DNA of 33,725 nt from Streptosporangium subroseum (GTDB lineage Bacteria > Actinomycetota > Actinomycetes > Streptosporangiales > Streptosporangiaceae): assembly GCF_900188345.1 (NCBI RefSeq), contig NZ_FZOD01000088.1:1-33725 (forward strand), in the 5' to 3' direction. The notes under the pieces were generated by a model. That model was not told the origin of the DNA and searched no databases. It saw nothing but the letters and a program-made list of their open reading frames with translations. Shown here one piece after another: positions 1 through 7,979 of the stretch (the stretch's first letter is position 1; each line of letters opens with the position of its first letter). A program made the translations under genes and the position numbers.

Positions 1-2500
1 TCGTCGAGGCCTGCGGCGCCAACGTCGTCACCGGACACGTCACCGCCGAAGGCGTCCCCGAACCCGAGAACGACGTGTTCGTCACCCCCACACCGGTGAG
101 GGTGGTTTCACCGGTGTTGGTGATGGCGTACGAGTACGTCACCGTCCTGCCCGCGGCCGTCACCGTGCTGGGCGCCGCCGTCTTCAACAGCGCCAACGAC
201 GAAACCTGCACGGGAACCGCCGTCGTGCCGGTCGCGCTGGCACTTCCCTGCTGGGTGGGCGTGTCAGAACTGGAGTACGCGATGGTCGCGCTGTTGGCCA
301 CCGTCGTGCCGGGCGAGTTGGGGCCGAGGGTGACCCGGAACGTCACGGAGGTGGATTGGCCCGGTGCCAGTGAGCCGCCGCTCGTGGCGTTCGCTCCGGT
401 TCCCAGCTGTGCGCTGACCTGATTGCCGACGAACTGTGCCTGGTCATCCCCCGGGGCGTCCGTTTTGGGGCCGGCGTTGGGCCCCGATGCCACGGAGATG
501 GTTCCCGGAACGTAGACGGCGTTGGTGGGGATCGGGTCGGAGAGCAGCACTCCGATGGCGGTGTCGTCTCCCGTATTGGTCGTGGTGACAGTGTATTCGA
601 GCACCGAGCCGGGTTTGGGGGTTCCGCCGCCTATCAGCTGGGCTGACTTGGTCGTCTGCAGGTTCGCCTGGTGGAGGTCGGTCTGGGTGAAGAACGCTTG
701 GGGCCAGTAGGCGTCCCCCACGGTGGCGAAGGTGAACTGGGCCGTGGTGTCGTTGTTACGGAACGCCGACGACGCGTTGATGATGTTGGAGTCGTACCCG
801 AGCGTGTTGGTATAGGTCGGGTTTCGGTTGGTCACCTGACTGCCGAGCGTGGCGATGGTGGAGTTGAAGAAGTTGTCCGCCGGGTGGAGGGCGTCGGTGA
901 GGGTGGTCAGTGGCCCATTGGTGGTCTTGACGCTCAGAGAGTCACCGACGATCGCGTTGTCACCGTCGAAAGCGACCTCGCCCAGCTGGACGTTCACCGC
1001 CCCGGTGGTCGGGGTCCGGAACCCGGACAGGTTGATCGTGGTGCTCGCGGCGCCGTTCTGCTGATACAGGAAACCGTCGAACACCGAGATGTTCCGCAAC
1101 GGCAGCGAGGAGTCGCGGTAGGCCACCACCAGCGACCAGCCGCCGAACGCTCCGAGACCGTCGAGCCCTCGGGCGGCCTGCACGTTCGCCACCGCGTAGG
1201 TGCCGGCACCCGCCGACGCCACCAGGGAGGTGACATCCGCGGAGGCTCCGTAGACGATTCCGTTCGCGGTGACGTTGTCGGGGGTGTCGCCGATGTCACC
1301 GGCCGAGGCGGTGATCGTCCGGTAAGCGGTGTCACCCGGAGCCTTGATCAGTACTCGACCGCGCAGGCTGATGTCGGGCGCCAGGCGGTTGCCGGCTGGC
1401 AGGCCCGTCGTGTCGGTCGTGGTCTGGCCTCGCCCGCCCCAGTACAGCCGCGCGTAGGCCACCTGCGGGTTGGCCGACAACGTGAGGTCGGCGGTGCTGG
1501 AGTTGAAGGTCGTCGCGTCGCTGTCCACGTCGATGAAGGTGGCGGCGACGTTGTTGTTGCCCGAGCCGTTCTGACGGGTGGCGCAGTCGCTCACCTGCGG
1601 GGGGTAGCAGGTCACCACCGCGTTCGCCGCCCGGGTAACCGTCCCTCGGTAGTTGTTCATGTAGCGCTGGGAGAAAGCGATCGGCGCCCGGCGCGCCATT
1701 CGCGCACCCGCCTTCGCACCCGCCTTCGCACCCGGTCGAGCCGCCCCGGCATCGGCCCGGGTCTCCGTGGACGGCCGGCGCCCAGCGACGTCGCCGTCGG
1801 CGGTCTCCGGCACCGGATCGGCCGTGACGCCGGACGGCACCTGGGCAGGCGCACCGGCTGCGGCACCGGTCTCATCGGCCGGCGCGCTGGTGGCGACATC
1901 CGCGGTGGCATCGGCGGTGGCGGCATCGGTCGGCGCATGACGCTCATCGGCCTTCGCGCCGGCGGTGGCGTCGGCCCCGCCGGTCGGCGTGCCGACGGCC
2001 TCGGGGCCACCGGTCGCGTCCTGGCAGGTCCTCCCCGCGTGCGCGTCGACCGTCGGGATGGACATCCGGTCACCGTATGACCGGACGGCGTACCGGACCT
2101 CGACGCTGTCGCCCGCGCTCACATCGCCCGTCCACCTGAGCAGGGGCTTGCTGTAGGTCAACGTTCCCGAGGTCGCCTGCCTGTCGCCCACGGTCTCGCT
2201 GCCGGGGACGGCGGAAAGGTCTTCGGCGAAACTCGCCCCTTTCGCGTCGACGTCACCGGTGTTGGCGACGTGCACCGTGACGATCGCGCGCGCGCCTTCG
2301 ACGTGCGCATCCCGCGTCAGCCGCAATGTCGGACCCGTCCCACCCGGACCGCAAGTGATCATAAATGATGGAATGGCGCTTTCATCGCGAGATGCAGCAG
2401 AAGAGGGATAAGTCGTTGGCTCCAGGCCGACCGCACATACCACAAATCCGGACAAGGCGCTTCTAAAGAAACCCTTGTACACATAAGCACAGCGCGACAA
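1..2500 (-). CDS. Large secreted DUF11-repeat surface protein (C-terminus beyond window)
   Basis: One uninterrupted minus-strand frame of about 830 codons runs off the left edge. The N-terminus (FFRSALSGFVVCAVGL) resembles a signal peptide. Next comes a DUF11-like module (IVTVHVANTGDVDAKG), then a roughly 115-residue Ala/Asp/Thr-rich linker (about 2040-1690). A large ectodomain starts near IAFSQRYMNNYRGTV and contains SGNNNVAATFIDVD and LYWGGRG. Two more DUF11-type modules follow (LEYTVTTTNTGDD and VTYSYAITNTGE), the last cut by the window edge. Such proteins are secreted or wall-anchored; function is usually unknown. The start is uncertain: TTG at 2500 has AGGGGG six bases upstream, and GTG at 2482 and 2443 are alternatives. 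The family and frame are clear; the role is not. Confidence 0.8.
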   Translation of the reverse strand, partial: MSRCAYVYKGFFRSALSGFVVCAVGLEPTTYPSSAASRDESAIPSFMITCGPGGTGPTLRLTRDAHVEGARAIVTVHVANTGDVDAKGASFAEDLSAVPGSETVGDRQATSGTLTYSKPLLRWTGDVSAGDSVEVRYAVRSYGDRMSIPTVDAHAGRTCQDATGGPEAVGTPTGGADATAGAKADERHAPTDAATADATADVATSAPADETGAAAGAPAQVPSGVTADPVPETADGDVAGRRPSTETRADAGAARPGAKAGAKAGARMARRAPIAFSQRYMNNYRGTVTRAANAVVTCYPPQVSDCATRQNGSGNNNVAATFIDVDSDATTFNSSTADLTLSANPQVAYARLYWGGRGQTTTDTTGLPAGNRLAPDISLRGRVLIKAPGDTAYRTITASAGDIGDTPDNVTANGIVYGASADVTSLVASAGAGTYAVANVQAARGLDGLGAFGGWSLVVAYRDSSLPLRNISVFDGFLYQQNGAASTTINLSGFRTPTTGAVNVQLGEVAFDGDNAIVGDSLSVKTTNGPLTTLTDALHPADNFFNSTIATLGSQVTNRNPTYTNTLGYDSNIINASSAFRNNDTTAQFTFATVGDAYWPQAFFTQTDLHQANLQTTKSAQLIGGGTPKPGSVLEYTVTTTNTGDDTAIGVLLSDPIPTNAVYVPGTISVASGPNAGPKTDAPGDDQAQFVGNQVSAQLGTGANATSGGSLAPGQSTSVTFRVTLGPNSPGTTVANSATIAYSSSDTPTQQGSASATGTTAVPVQVSSLALLKTAAPSTVTAAGRTVTYSYAITNTGETTLTGVGVTNTSFSGSGTPSAVTCPVTTLAPQAST

Positions 2501-2932
2501 GGCCAACCCCCTGCAGAAATTCCGACAAATAGTGCCGAATTATTGAACGGGGGGTCGAGCTTTGCACCGCGACATTACTCCGACCGCAGCTTTAAGAGGA
2601 TAACCAGATCATCAACGGCTGAAACATCAGCTGAGCACGGCAATCACGACCTGCCGGGCTATGGCGTCAGGAGGGTCCCTTTTCTTTACGTGCACCCTTT
2701 TTCCAGAAAAGTACCTCGATTACGATTCGTCTGATCTTGCCCATTACGAGAAGGGGCCAGATCAGGTGTCCATCTGGGGATATACCGATATACCGACACC
2801 AGCCTCGACCACTTCTACGGGAAGGTCGGAAATATCCGTGTCCAGCATGAAACGACTACATCCCAGGCAGAATCCTTGACCGGCGGCCCGCAGGCCGGCC
2901 GAACCTCACCGCCGTGAGCTCGCCACGGTCGA
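2501..2932. other. Gene-free stretch between DUF11 gene and tauD
   Basis: About 430 bases with lower GC than the surroundings and no reading frame with actinomycete codon bias. It should hold the promoter of the DUF11 gene. An imperfect GC-rich hairpin just below the tauD stop (about 2880-2902) could end the tau operon. I see no tRNA or repeat worth naming. Confidence 0.5.
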
Positions 2933-3835
2933 TCAGTGCGGGCCGGGTTCGGGACCGCGTTCGGTCGCCACGGGACCGAAAGGCTGGTCGCCGCGCAGGG
3001 TGATGCGGTGCATGACGCGTCGCGTGGAGCCGTAGTCGCGGTTGGCGTAGTGCGCCGTGCTCCGGTTGTCCCACATCGCCACATCACCCGCACGCCACCT
3101 GTGGCGAACGATGTGTTCGGGCTTGGTCAGATGCGCGTACAGCAGGTCGAGGATGGCCCGGCTCTCGGCGTCAGAAACCCCGACGATGTGGGAGGTGAAG
3201 CCCGGGTTGACGAAGATGCCCCTGCGCCCCGTCTCCGGGTGCACGCGGATCACCGGGTGCTCCACCGGATCGAGCCGGGTGACGGTCTCGCCCTCCCAGA
3301 CGTTGCCCTTCCCGCCACGCCGCTGGGCCAGGTAGTAGCCGAACTCGCGGTTGCCGTCGTGTACCGCGGTCAGCCGGTCCACCATCTCCCGCACCGGCGA
3401 GGACAGGGAGTCGTACGCCAGCTGGCTGTCGGCCCAGTTCGTGTCACCGCCCGCGACCGGCAGGTGCACGGCCCGGAGGATGGAGCCCATGGGAGGCCGG
3501 GACATGAATGTGACATCGGTGTGCCACACGTCGGCGAACCCGTTGTCGGAGCTGTCGATGGCGTAGATCTCGGGATGCGCGGCGTCCACGCCTCCGACCA
3601 CGGGGTGGGACGCGGTGAGCTCGCCGATGCGCCGCCCCAGCGCCACCTGGCCGTCGTCGTCGAGGTTCTGCCCCCGGAAGAACAGCACCTTTCGTTCGAC
3701 GAGCGTGGTCCTTACCGCCAGCACCTCCTCGTCGGTCGCGGTGGCAAGGTCGAGCCCGATGACCTCCGCCCCGAAGTTCGGGCCCAGTGGGTCGAGCGTC
3801 AGGCCGGCGAGCGCGTGTTCGGACGGGTGCGTCAT
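2933..3835 (-). CDS. tauD: TauD-type Fe(II)/2-oxoglutarate dioxygenase
   Basis: This 300-aa protein has the full length of TauD/AtsK-type sulfonate or alkyl-sulfate dioxygenases. These oxidise the carbon next to sulfur, using O2 and 2-oxoglutarate, and release sulfite or sulfate plus an aldehyde. The iron-binding facial triad is visible: H105 and D107 in WHTDVTF, and H262 in STAHYANRD. R273 and R277 in TRRVMHRITLRGD sit where TauD binds 2-oxoglutarate and the sulfonate. The N-terminus (LDPLGPNFGAEVIGLDL) is typical of the family. It is the last gene of a four-gene minus-strand operon, 36 bases below the ATPase gene, so the cytoplasmic enzyme probably uses what the transporter imports. Taurine is the likely substrate, but other sulfonates or sulfate esters cannot be excluded. 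Confidence 0.9.
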   Translation of the reverse strand: MTHPSEHALAGLTLDPLGPNFGAEVIGLDLATATDEEVLAVRTTLVERKVLFFRGQNLDDDGQVALGRRIGELTASHPVVGGVDAAHPEIYAIDSSDNGFADVWHTDVTFMSRPPMGSILRAVHLPVAGGDTNWADSQLAYDSLSSPVREMVDRLTAVHDGNREFGYYLAQRRGGKGNVWEGETVTRLDPVEHPVIRVHPETGRRGIFVNPGFTSHIVGVSDAESRAILDLLYAHLTKPEHIVRHRWRAGDVAMWDNRSTAHYANRDYGSTRRVMHRITLRGDQPFGPVATERGPEPGPH

Positions 3836-3871
3836 CTCGGTACTCCGTTTCCGGGCGATCGGTGATCTGAT

Positions 3872-4702
3872 TCAGGCGGCGCGGACGGCATGGCCGATCT
3901 CCGCGCGCAAGGTGGCGTATTCGGGAAGAGCGCGCAGTTCATCGGGTTCCAGTCCGGTACGCGGCAGGCCGACGTCGATGTCCAGCGCGACCCGTCCCGG
4001 ACGCTGGGTGAGCACCACCACGCGGCTGCCGAGAAACACCGCCTCGTCGACACTGTGGGTCACGAACACCGACGTCCGGCCGGTCTCGGCGCTCACCTGG
4101 CGCAGGTCCTCCTGCAGACGCTCGCGGGTGAGGGCGTCCAGGGCGGCGAACGGCTCGTCGAGCAGCAGTAGCGGGTTATCGCCCGCCAGCGCCCTGGCTA
4201 TGGCCACACGCTGCTGCTGGCCTCCGGATATCTGCCAGATCCGACGATCCGCGACGTCGTGCAGGCCCACCCTCTCCAGCAGTTCCGGCACCCTGCGCAG
4301 GCGTTCGTGGCGGGGCACCCCAACGTATCGGAGAGCGAGTTCCACGTTGCCGCCCACGGTCTTCCAGGGAAAGAGCCGGGGCTCCTGGAAGACGATCCCG
4401 GCTCCCTTGCCGGGCACCGGTTCGACGCCGCCGGTCCGTACGGATCCGGACGTGGGCCGCTCGAAGCCGGCGATAAGGCGCAGCAGGGTGCTCTTGCCGC
4501 ATCCGGACGCTCCCACGAGTACGAGGAACGAGCCCTCCGGAACGGTGAGGGACACCGGTCCGAGCGCGGTGACGGCACCGGCGCCCCGGCCGTAGACGTG
4601 CTCGACCCCCCGCACGTCCACGGCCGCGGCACCCTCCTCCGCCCGGATGGCAGAACCCTCCGCCACCTGAATGGCCGAGGACGCGACGTCAGGAGAGCGC
4701 AT
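3872..4702 (-). CDS. tauB: Sulfonate/taurine ABC transporter ATP-binding protein
   Basis: A 276-aa ATPase of the SsuB/TauB/nitrate family. Motifs in order: Walker A GASGCGKST (64-72), Q-loop Q106 in VFQEPRLFPW, signature ISGGQQQRV (158-166), Walker B LLLLDEP (178-184), then the H-loop in VFVTHSVDEA. The roughly 28 residues before the first strand are an Ala/Glu-rich extension. The ATG at 4702 overlaps the end of the binding-protein gene by 14 bases and has AGGGG just upstream, which suggests translational coupling. It should energise import through the permease encoded two genes upstream. The family is certain; the substrate is inferred from the adjacent tauD-like gene. Confidence 0.92.
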   Translation of the reverse strand: MRSPDVASSAIQVAEGSAIRAEEGAAAVDVRGVEHVYGRGAGAVTALGPVSLTVPEGSFLVLVGASGCGKSTLLRLIAGFERPTSGSVRTGGVEPVPGKGAGIVFQEPRLFPWKTVGGNVELALRYVGVPRHERLRRVPELLERVGLHDVADRRIWQISGGQQQRVAIARALAGDNPLLLLDEPFAALDALTRERLQEDLRQVSAETGRTSVFVTHSVDEAVFLGSRVVVLTQRPGRVALDIDVGLPRTGLEPDELRALPEYATLRAEIGHAVRAA

Positions 4703-5750
4703 TGGGGAGCCCCTTGTTGTAGATGGCCTTCTCTATGGTCGCGAGGTCAGGCACCGCGTCGATCTTCTGCTGGCTCTTGAGGAACTCGGCGGCGCTGACC
4801 AGGTTCTGCGCGAGCCCACCGACCTTGCCGGGGACGCCCAGCCATTCCGGGCCGGCCAGATCGGCAGGAGGCAGGAACACTCCCTGGCTGAGCTGGTTCT
4901 TGGCGTCGGCCGGGCTGATGTTGAGCTCCGCGCCCACGGCGGCCGCCGCGGCGTCCCGATCGCTCGCGATCAGGGTGAGCGCCTTGGCCTCGGCCTTGCG
5001 CCAGGCGTCGACGGCTTCGGGGTGCGCGTCGACGAACGCGGTGGACACCACGCCCAGGTCGAGGGTGGGCTTGCCCGCGGCGGCCAGTTCCCGGCTCGTG
5101 ATGAGGACCTTGCCGTTCTTCTTCAGGTCGTCCAGGACGGGCAGCCAGACGTACGCGGCGTCGATGTCGCCCCGCGTCCAGGCGGCCAGGATGTCCTGCG
5201 GCTCCAGGTCGATGACGGTGACGGCGGACTCCGGCACCTTGGCCTGGGCCAGGGCCGCGAGCAGGCTGTAGTGGGAGGTCGAGGCGAACGGGCTGGCCAC
5301 CTTCTTGCCGCGCAACCCCTCCACCGAGGAGATACCGCTGCCGTCACGGACCACCAGGGCCTCGTTGTCACCGGCCACGTCCAGGACGAAGGCCACCTGG
5401 TACGGGATGTTCAGGGGCGCCGACAGCCCGCGGGCCACCGGGCTGGAGCCGATGGCGGCGATGTCGACGCTCTTCGCGACGAAGGCCGTGTTGATGCTGG
5501 CGCCGGAGTCGAACTTGGTCCAGGTGATGCGGTAGTCCGGCAGCGCGTCCTCCAGCCAGTGCTTGTTCTTGACAATGAGGTCTCCGCTGGGAAACGCCTG
5601 GTAGGCGATGCGGATCGTCTTGTCGGCCGCGCCTCCGGCGCCACCGCCCGTACCTCCGGAGGCGGTGCCGTCGCCGCACGCGGCCAGGGCGGCCACCGTC
5701 GCGGCGGCCACGGTGAGCAGGAGCAGGCGTCTGAGACCTGGTCGGACCAT
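4689..5750 (-). CDS. tauA: Taurine/sulfonate-binding lipoprotein
   Basis: A 353-aa extracytoplasmic binding protein of the TauA/SsuA type. It has a positively charged N-terminus (MVRPGLRRLL), a hydrophobic stretch and a lipobox LAAC with C25, so it should be lipid-anchored outside the membrane. The mature part begins with the usual first strand (KTIRIAYQAFPSGD) and carries GASINTAFVAKSVDIAAIGSS, typical of this fold. I chose ATG 5750 because AAGGAAA lies about six bases upstream and the signal peptide starts there; the frame stays open further upstream but overlaps the permease gene. It lies 40 bases below the permease gene. Taurine specificity is inferred mainly from the TauD-like enzyme in the operon. 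Confidence 0.88.
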   Translation of the reverse strand: MVRPGLRRLLLLTVAAATVAALAACGDGTASGGTGGGAGGAADKTIRIAYQAFPSGDLIVKNKHWLEDALPDYRITWTKFDSGASINTAFVAKSVDIAAIGSSPVARGLSAPLNIPYQVAFVLDVAGDNEALVVRDGSGISSVEGLRGKKVASPFASTSHYSLLAALAQAKVPESAVTVIDLEPQDILAAWTRGDIDAAYVWLPVLDDLKKNGKVLITSRELAAAGKPTLDLGVVSTAFVDAHPEAVDAWRKAEAKALTLIASDRDAAAAAVGAELNISPADAKNQLSQGVFLPPADLAGPEWLGVPGKVGGLAQNLVSAAEFLKSQQKIDAVPDLATIEKAIYNKGLPNALS

Positions 5751-5790
5751 GGGGGGTTTCCTTGTCTTGATCGTTCGAGCGGGGTGCCGC

Positions 5791-6687
5791 TCAGGCGCGA
5801 CCGCGCCAGGGAATGAGCTTGTTCTCGGCGACACGCAGAACGGCGTCGATGAGCAGACCGGAGATGCCGATGGCGAACAGCCCGAGCACCACCACATCGG
5901 TCTGCAGGTAGCGCTGGGCGTCGCGAATCATGCCCCCGATGCCGGGCACGCCGTTGATGGTCTCCGCCGCGACGACCGAGGAGTAGGCGATGCCCACGGC
6001 CAGCCGGACGCCGGTGAAGATCTCCGGGAGGGCGTTCGGCAGCACGATGTCCCTCGTGACGTTCCACCGCGTCGCTCCGAGTGCCCGCGCGGCCTCCACC
6101 AGGCCCGCCGGGGCGGCGTACACCGCCGAGGCGGTGGCCACGGCGACCGGCGGGAGCGCCGCTATGGTGAGCAGCCACAGCTTCGGGGTCTCGTCGATGC
6201 CGAACCAGATGATCAGCAGGCTGAAGTACGCCAGGGGCGGGAGCGCCCGCACGAAGGTGACCAGGGGTTCGACCACGACGCGAATCCAGGGGACGGTGCC
6301 CATGACGACGCCGAGCGCGAGTCCCGCCACGACGCCGAGCACCGAGCCGATGAGGATGCGGCGCAGGCTGATTCCGAGATGCTCGATGAGGAAGTGGCCG
6401 CTGTAGCCGCGGATTCCGTCGTGGACGGTCGAGGTGAGCACCAGCTGGTCCCACACCGCCCGGGGCGAGGGTATGAAGGACGGGTTGCGGGTGGCGCTCG
6501 CCACGAGCTGCCAGAGCAGGAGCAGGACCAGGATCGACAGCAGGCGCACGCCGAACCGGCGATACTTCGACGCGCCCGCGCCAGGAGGCGCCGTGGGAGG
6601 TGCCGAACCTCCCCTGCTCGCGGTGACGGCCTGCTGTGCACCGGGCTCGGCGGAGGGGTCGGGCTGGAAGGAGATGGAAGAGGTCAC
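5791..6687 (-). CDS. tauC: Sulfonate/taurine ABC transporter permease
   Basis: A 298-aa inner-membrane permease of the BPD-transporter family. About 45 soluble N-terminal residues are followed by a first membrane segment (LLSILVLLLLWQLVAS). The cytoplasmic coupling loop reads EAARALGATRWNVTRDIVLP, the conserved EAA motif that docks the ATPase, followed by the usual proline-rich turn and last helices. GTG at 6687 is preferred because GGAG sits seven bases upstream; GTG 6723 would add 12 residues but has no ribosome-binding site. It is the first gene of the tau operon, so the operon promoter lies between 6688 and 6964. Confidence 0.9.
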   Translation of the reverse strand: MTSSISFQPDPSAEPGAQQAVTASRGGSAPPTAPPGAGASKYRRFGVRLLSILVLLLLWQLVASATRNPSFIPSPRAVWDQLVLTSTVHDGIRGYSGHFLIEHLGISLRRILIGSVLGVVAGLALGVVMGTVPWIRVVVEPLVTFVRALPPLAYFSLLIIWFGIDETPKLWLLTIAALPPVAVATASAVYAAPAGLVEAARALGATRWNVTRDIVLPNALPEIFTGVRLAVGIAYSSVVAAETINGVPGIGGMIRDAQRYLQTDVVVLGLFAIGISGLLIDAVLRVAENKLIPWRGRA

Positions 6688-6866
6688 GGGGTCGCTCCGG
6701 GGGGCACGCTCTCCGGCCCGCACCGGCTTGCCCGTTACGGCGCGAGTGGAAGGGGATGGGCGGCCGGCGGCTGACGCCCTACCGGCCGAGGGAGGTGGTC
6801 AGGAGCGACAGGTCGTGCCAACGAGGCGGCACGGGTTGACGTGAAGGCGCCGGGTAATAAACATGC

Positions 6867-6895
6867 CTATTTCCTACCGTAAATAAGGGGAATAG
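6867..6895. promoter_or_regulatory. Inverted repeat upstream of tau operon
   Basis: An AT-rich island in GC-rich sequence holds CTATTTCC and GGGGAATAG, near-inverse arms spaced 12 bases apart. It is about 180 bases upstream of the first tau gene and inside the only intergenic region that can drive the operon. It could be an operator for a sulfur-starvation regulator or part of the promoter. That role is inferred from position and symmetry only. Confidence 0.35.
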
Positions 6896-6964
6896 ACAAG
6901 CTCTGTCCCGCAGCGGGGAATGATGTGGCCGGCGCTGATCAGACTCAGTGGTGCCGCTGCCGTG

Positions 6965-7336
6965 TCAGCCGATGATGCGCTGGACGAGATCGGGCGTCCA
7001 CTCCACGTACTCGATCTCGGCACCGTCCACATGGCGGGCGTAGAGAAACCTGCTGACCTCGGACTTGGCCTCGGGCACGGTGATCCGCCCGCCGTGCGCC
7101 GCGAGCTGCCGGGTGAGCTCATCGAGGTCGGAGACGACCACGGTGGCGGAGGCGGGATACTGCGCCCGCTCCTCCAGCGGCACCTCGATGACGAGGAAAT
7201 GCCCGATGGCGGCAGCCTTGACGTTGTCGAACGCGAAGCGGATATCGGGCTCGCGGCCGACCAGTTTCCGGAGGAGGGGCAGCGCCTGGTCGAGGTCGTC
7301 CACCCAGAGCCGGGCGTAGGTCCTGAGAATGCTCAT
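6965..7336 (-). CDS. VOC/glyoxalase-like protein
   Basis: A 123-aa protein with the size and pattern of a single vicinal-oxygen-chelate (glyoxalase/bleomycin-resistance-like) domain. It starts SILRTYARLWVDDLDQALPL, has FLVIEVPLEERAQY in the middle and ends with DGAEIEYVEWTPDL, where VOC proteins usually carry a metal-ligand Glu strand. Strong metal ligands are not obvious, so it may be a binding rather than a catalytic member. It is divergent from an HxlR-type regulator 104 bases away, a common pairing in which the regulator controls its neighbour. A 78-base piece of the gene recurs at 14248-14325. The substrate is unknown. Confidence 0.75.
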   Translation of the reverse strand: MSILRTYARLWVDDLDQALPLLRKLVGREPDIRFAFDNVKAAAIGHFLVIEVPLEERAQYPASATVVVSDLDELTRQLAAHGGRITVPEAKSEVSRFLYARHVDGAEIEYVEWTPDLVQRIIG

Positions 7337-7440
7337 CGCGTGTTCCTTTGCTTCATGCTCTCTTGTGGTTACTGGCTAACGGTAGGAGAGTGAGAGCTGA
7401 CCAGGAAGAACGCACTTTTTCGTGAGAGAGGAACCTCACG
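7337..7440. promoter_or_regulatory. Divergent promoter region of VOC and HxlR genes
   Basis: A 104-base region between divergent genes. GTTA-ctggc-TAAC at 7368-7380 is an inverted repeat of the kind HxlR proteins bind. A clear ribosome-binding site (GAGAGAGGAA) lies six bases before the GTG at 7441. Autoregulation plus control of the VOC gene is the natural reading but is inferred. Confidence 0.5.
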
Positions 7441-7821
7441 GTGACCGAGCAGTTGAGCAGCGTGGAGGAACGCGGCGATGTGATGCGCGCCCAGGCGCTG
7501 GCAAGGGAGATCTTCGCCAACATCGCCAACAAGTGGGCGTTGCTGATCATCAACGCCCTCGGCGAGAACACCCTGCGCTTCACGGAGCTACACGCGGCGG
7601 TCGAAGGCATCAGCCACAAGATGCTCACCCAGACCCTGCGCACCCTGGAACGCGATGGCGTGGTGAACCGCCTCGTCCACCCCACGGTTCCACCGCGCGT
7701 CGACTACACCCTCACGGAAGCCGGCCTGAGCCTCCAGACGACGGTCAACGCCATGTGCGTATGGACCCGCCGGCACCTGGACACCATCGACGAGGCCCGC
7801 CACCACTTCGACGCGCGATGA
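7441..7821 (+). CDS. HxlR-family winged-helix regulator
   Basis: This 126-aa protein is a typical stand-alone HxlR domain. The N-terminal helix is followed by ANKWALLIINALGENTLRF. The recognition-helix region is HAAVEGISHKMLTQTLRTLERDGVV, the wing is VHPTVPPRVDYTLTEAGLSL, and the C-terminal helix carries WTRRHLDTI. The start is GTG 7441 with a good ribosome-binding site. Many redox-sensing HxlR proteins have a Cys just before the first core helix; none is visible at that place here, so thiol sensing is unlikely. It is divergent from the VOC-like gene, its probable target. Confidence 0.9.
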   Translation: MTEQLSSVEERGDVMRAQALAREIFANIANKWALLIINALGENTLRFTELHAAVEGISHKMLTQTLRTLERDGVVNRLVHPTVPPRVDYTLTEAGLSLQTTVNAMCVWTRRHLDTIDEARHHFDAR

Positions 7822-7823
7822 TT

Positions 7824-7877
7824 CCGCCTCGGCCGGTTCGGCAACCGATCTAGTGGTAGCCGAACCGGCCGAGGCGG
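7824..7877. terminator. 19-bp perfect hairpin between convergent genes
   Basis: Arms CCGCCTCGGCCGGTTCGGC (7824-7842) and its exact reverse complement (7859-7877) enclose a 16-base loop. It starts two bases after the HxlR stop codon and lies about 100 bases beyond the end of the convergent DUF4132 gene. It has no T-tract, as is common in high-GC actinomycetes, and can serve both strands. Confidence 0.8.
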
Positions 7878-7979
7878 TGCCGAGCAGTGACCGTGCTCCG
7901 CCCGGAGCGATAGAACGGACGCGCTGATCGGCTCCCGGTGAGCGGTGATGAGCGCCCCGAGGAGACCGCCACGGCGTTT

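Noticed and set aside
671..2080. Long plus-strand open frame opposite the DUF11 gene
   Set aside because: Arg/Gly/Val-rich shadow text; the minus strand carries recognisable DUF11 sequence in one unbroken frame.
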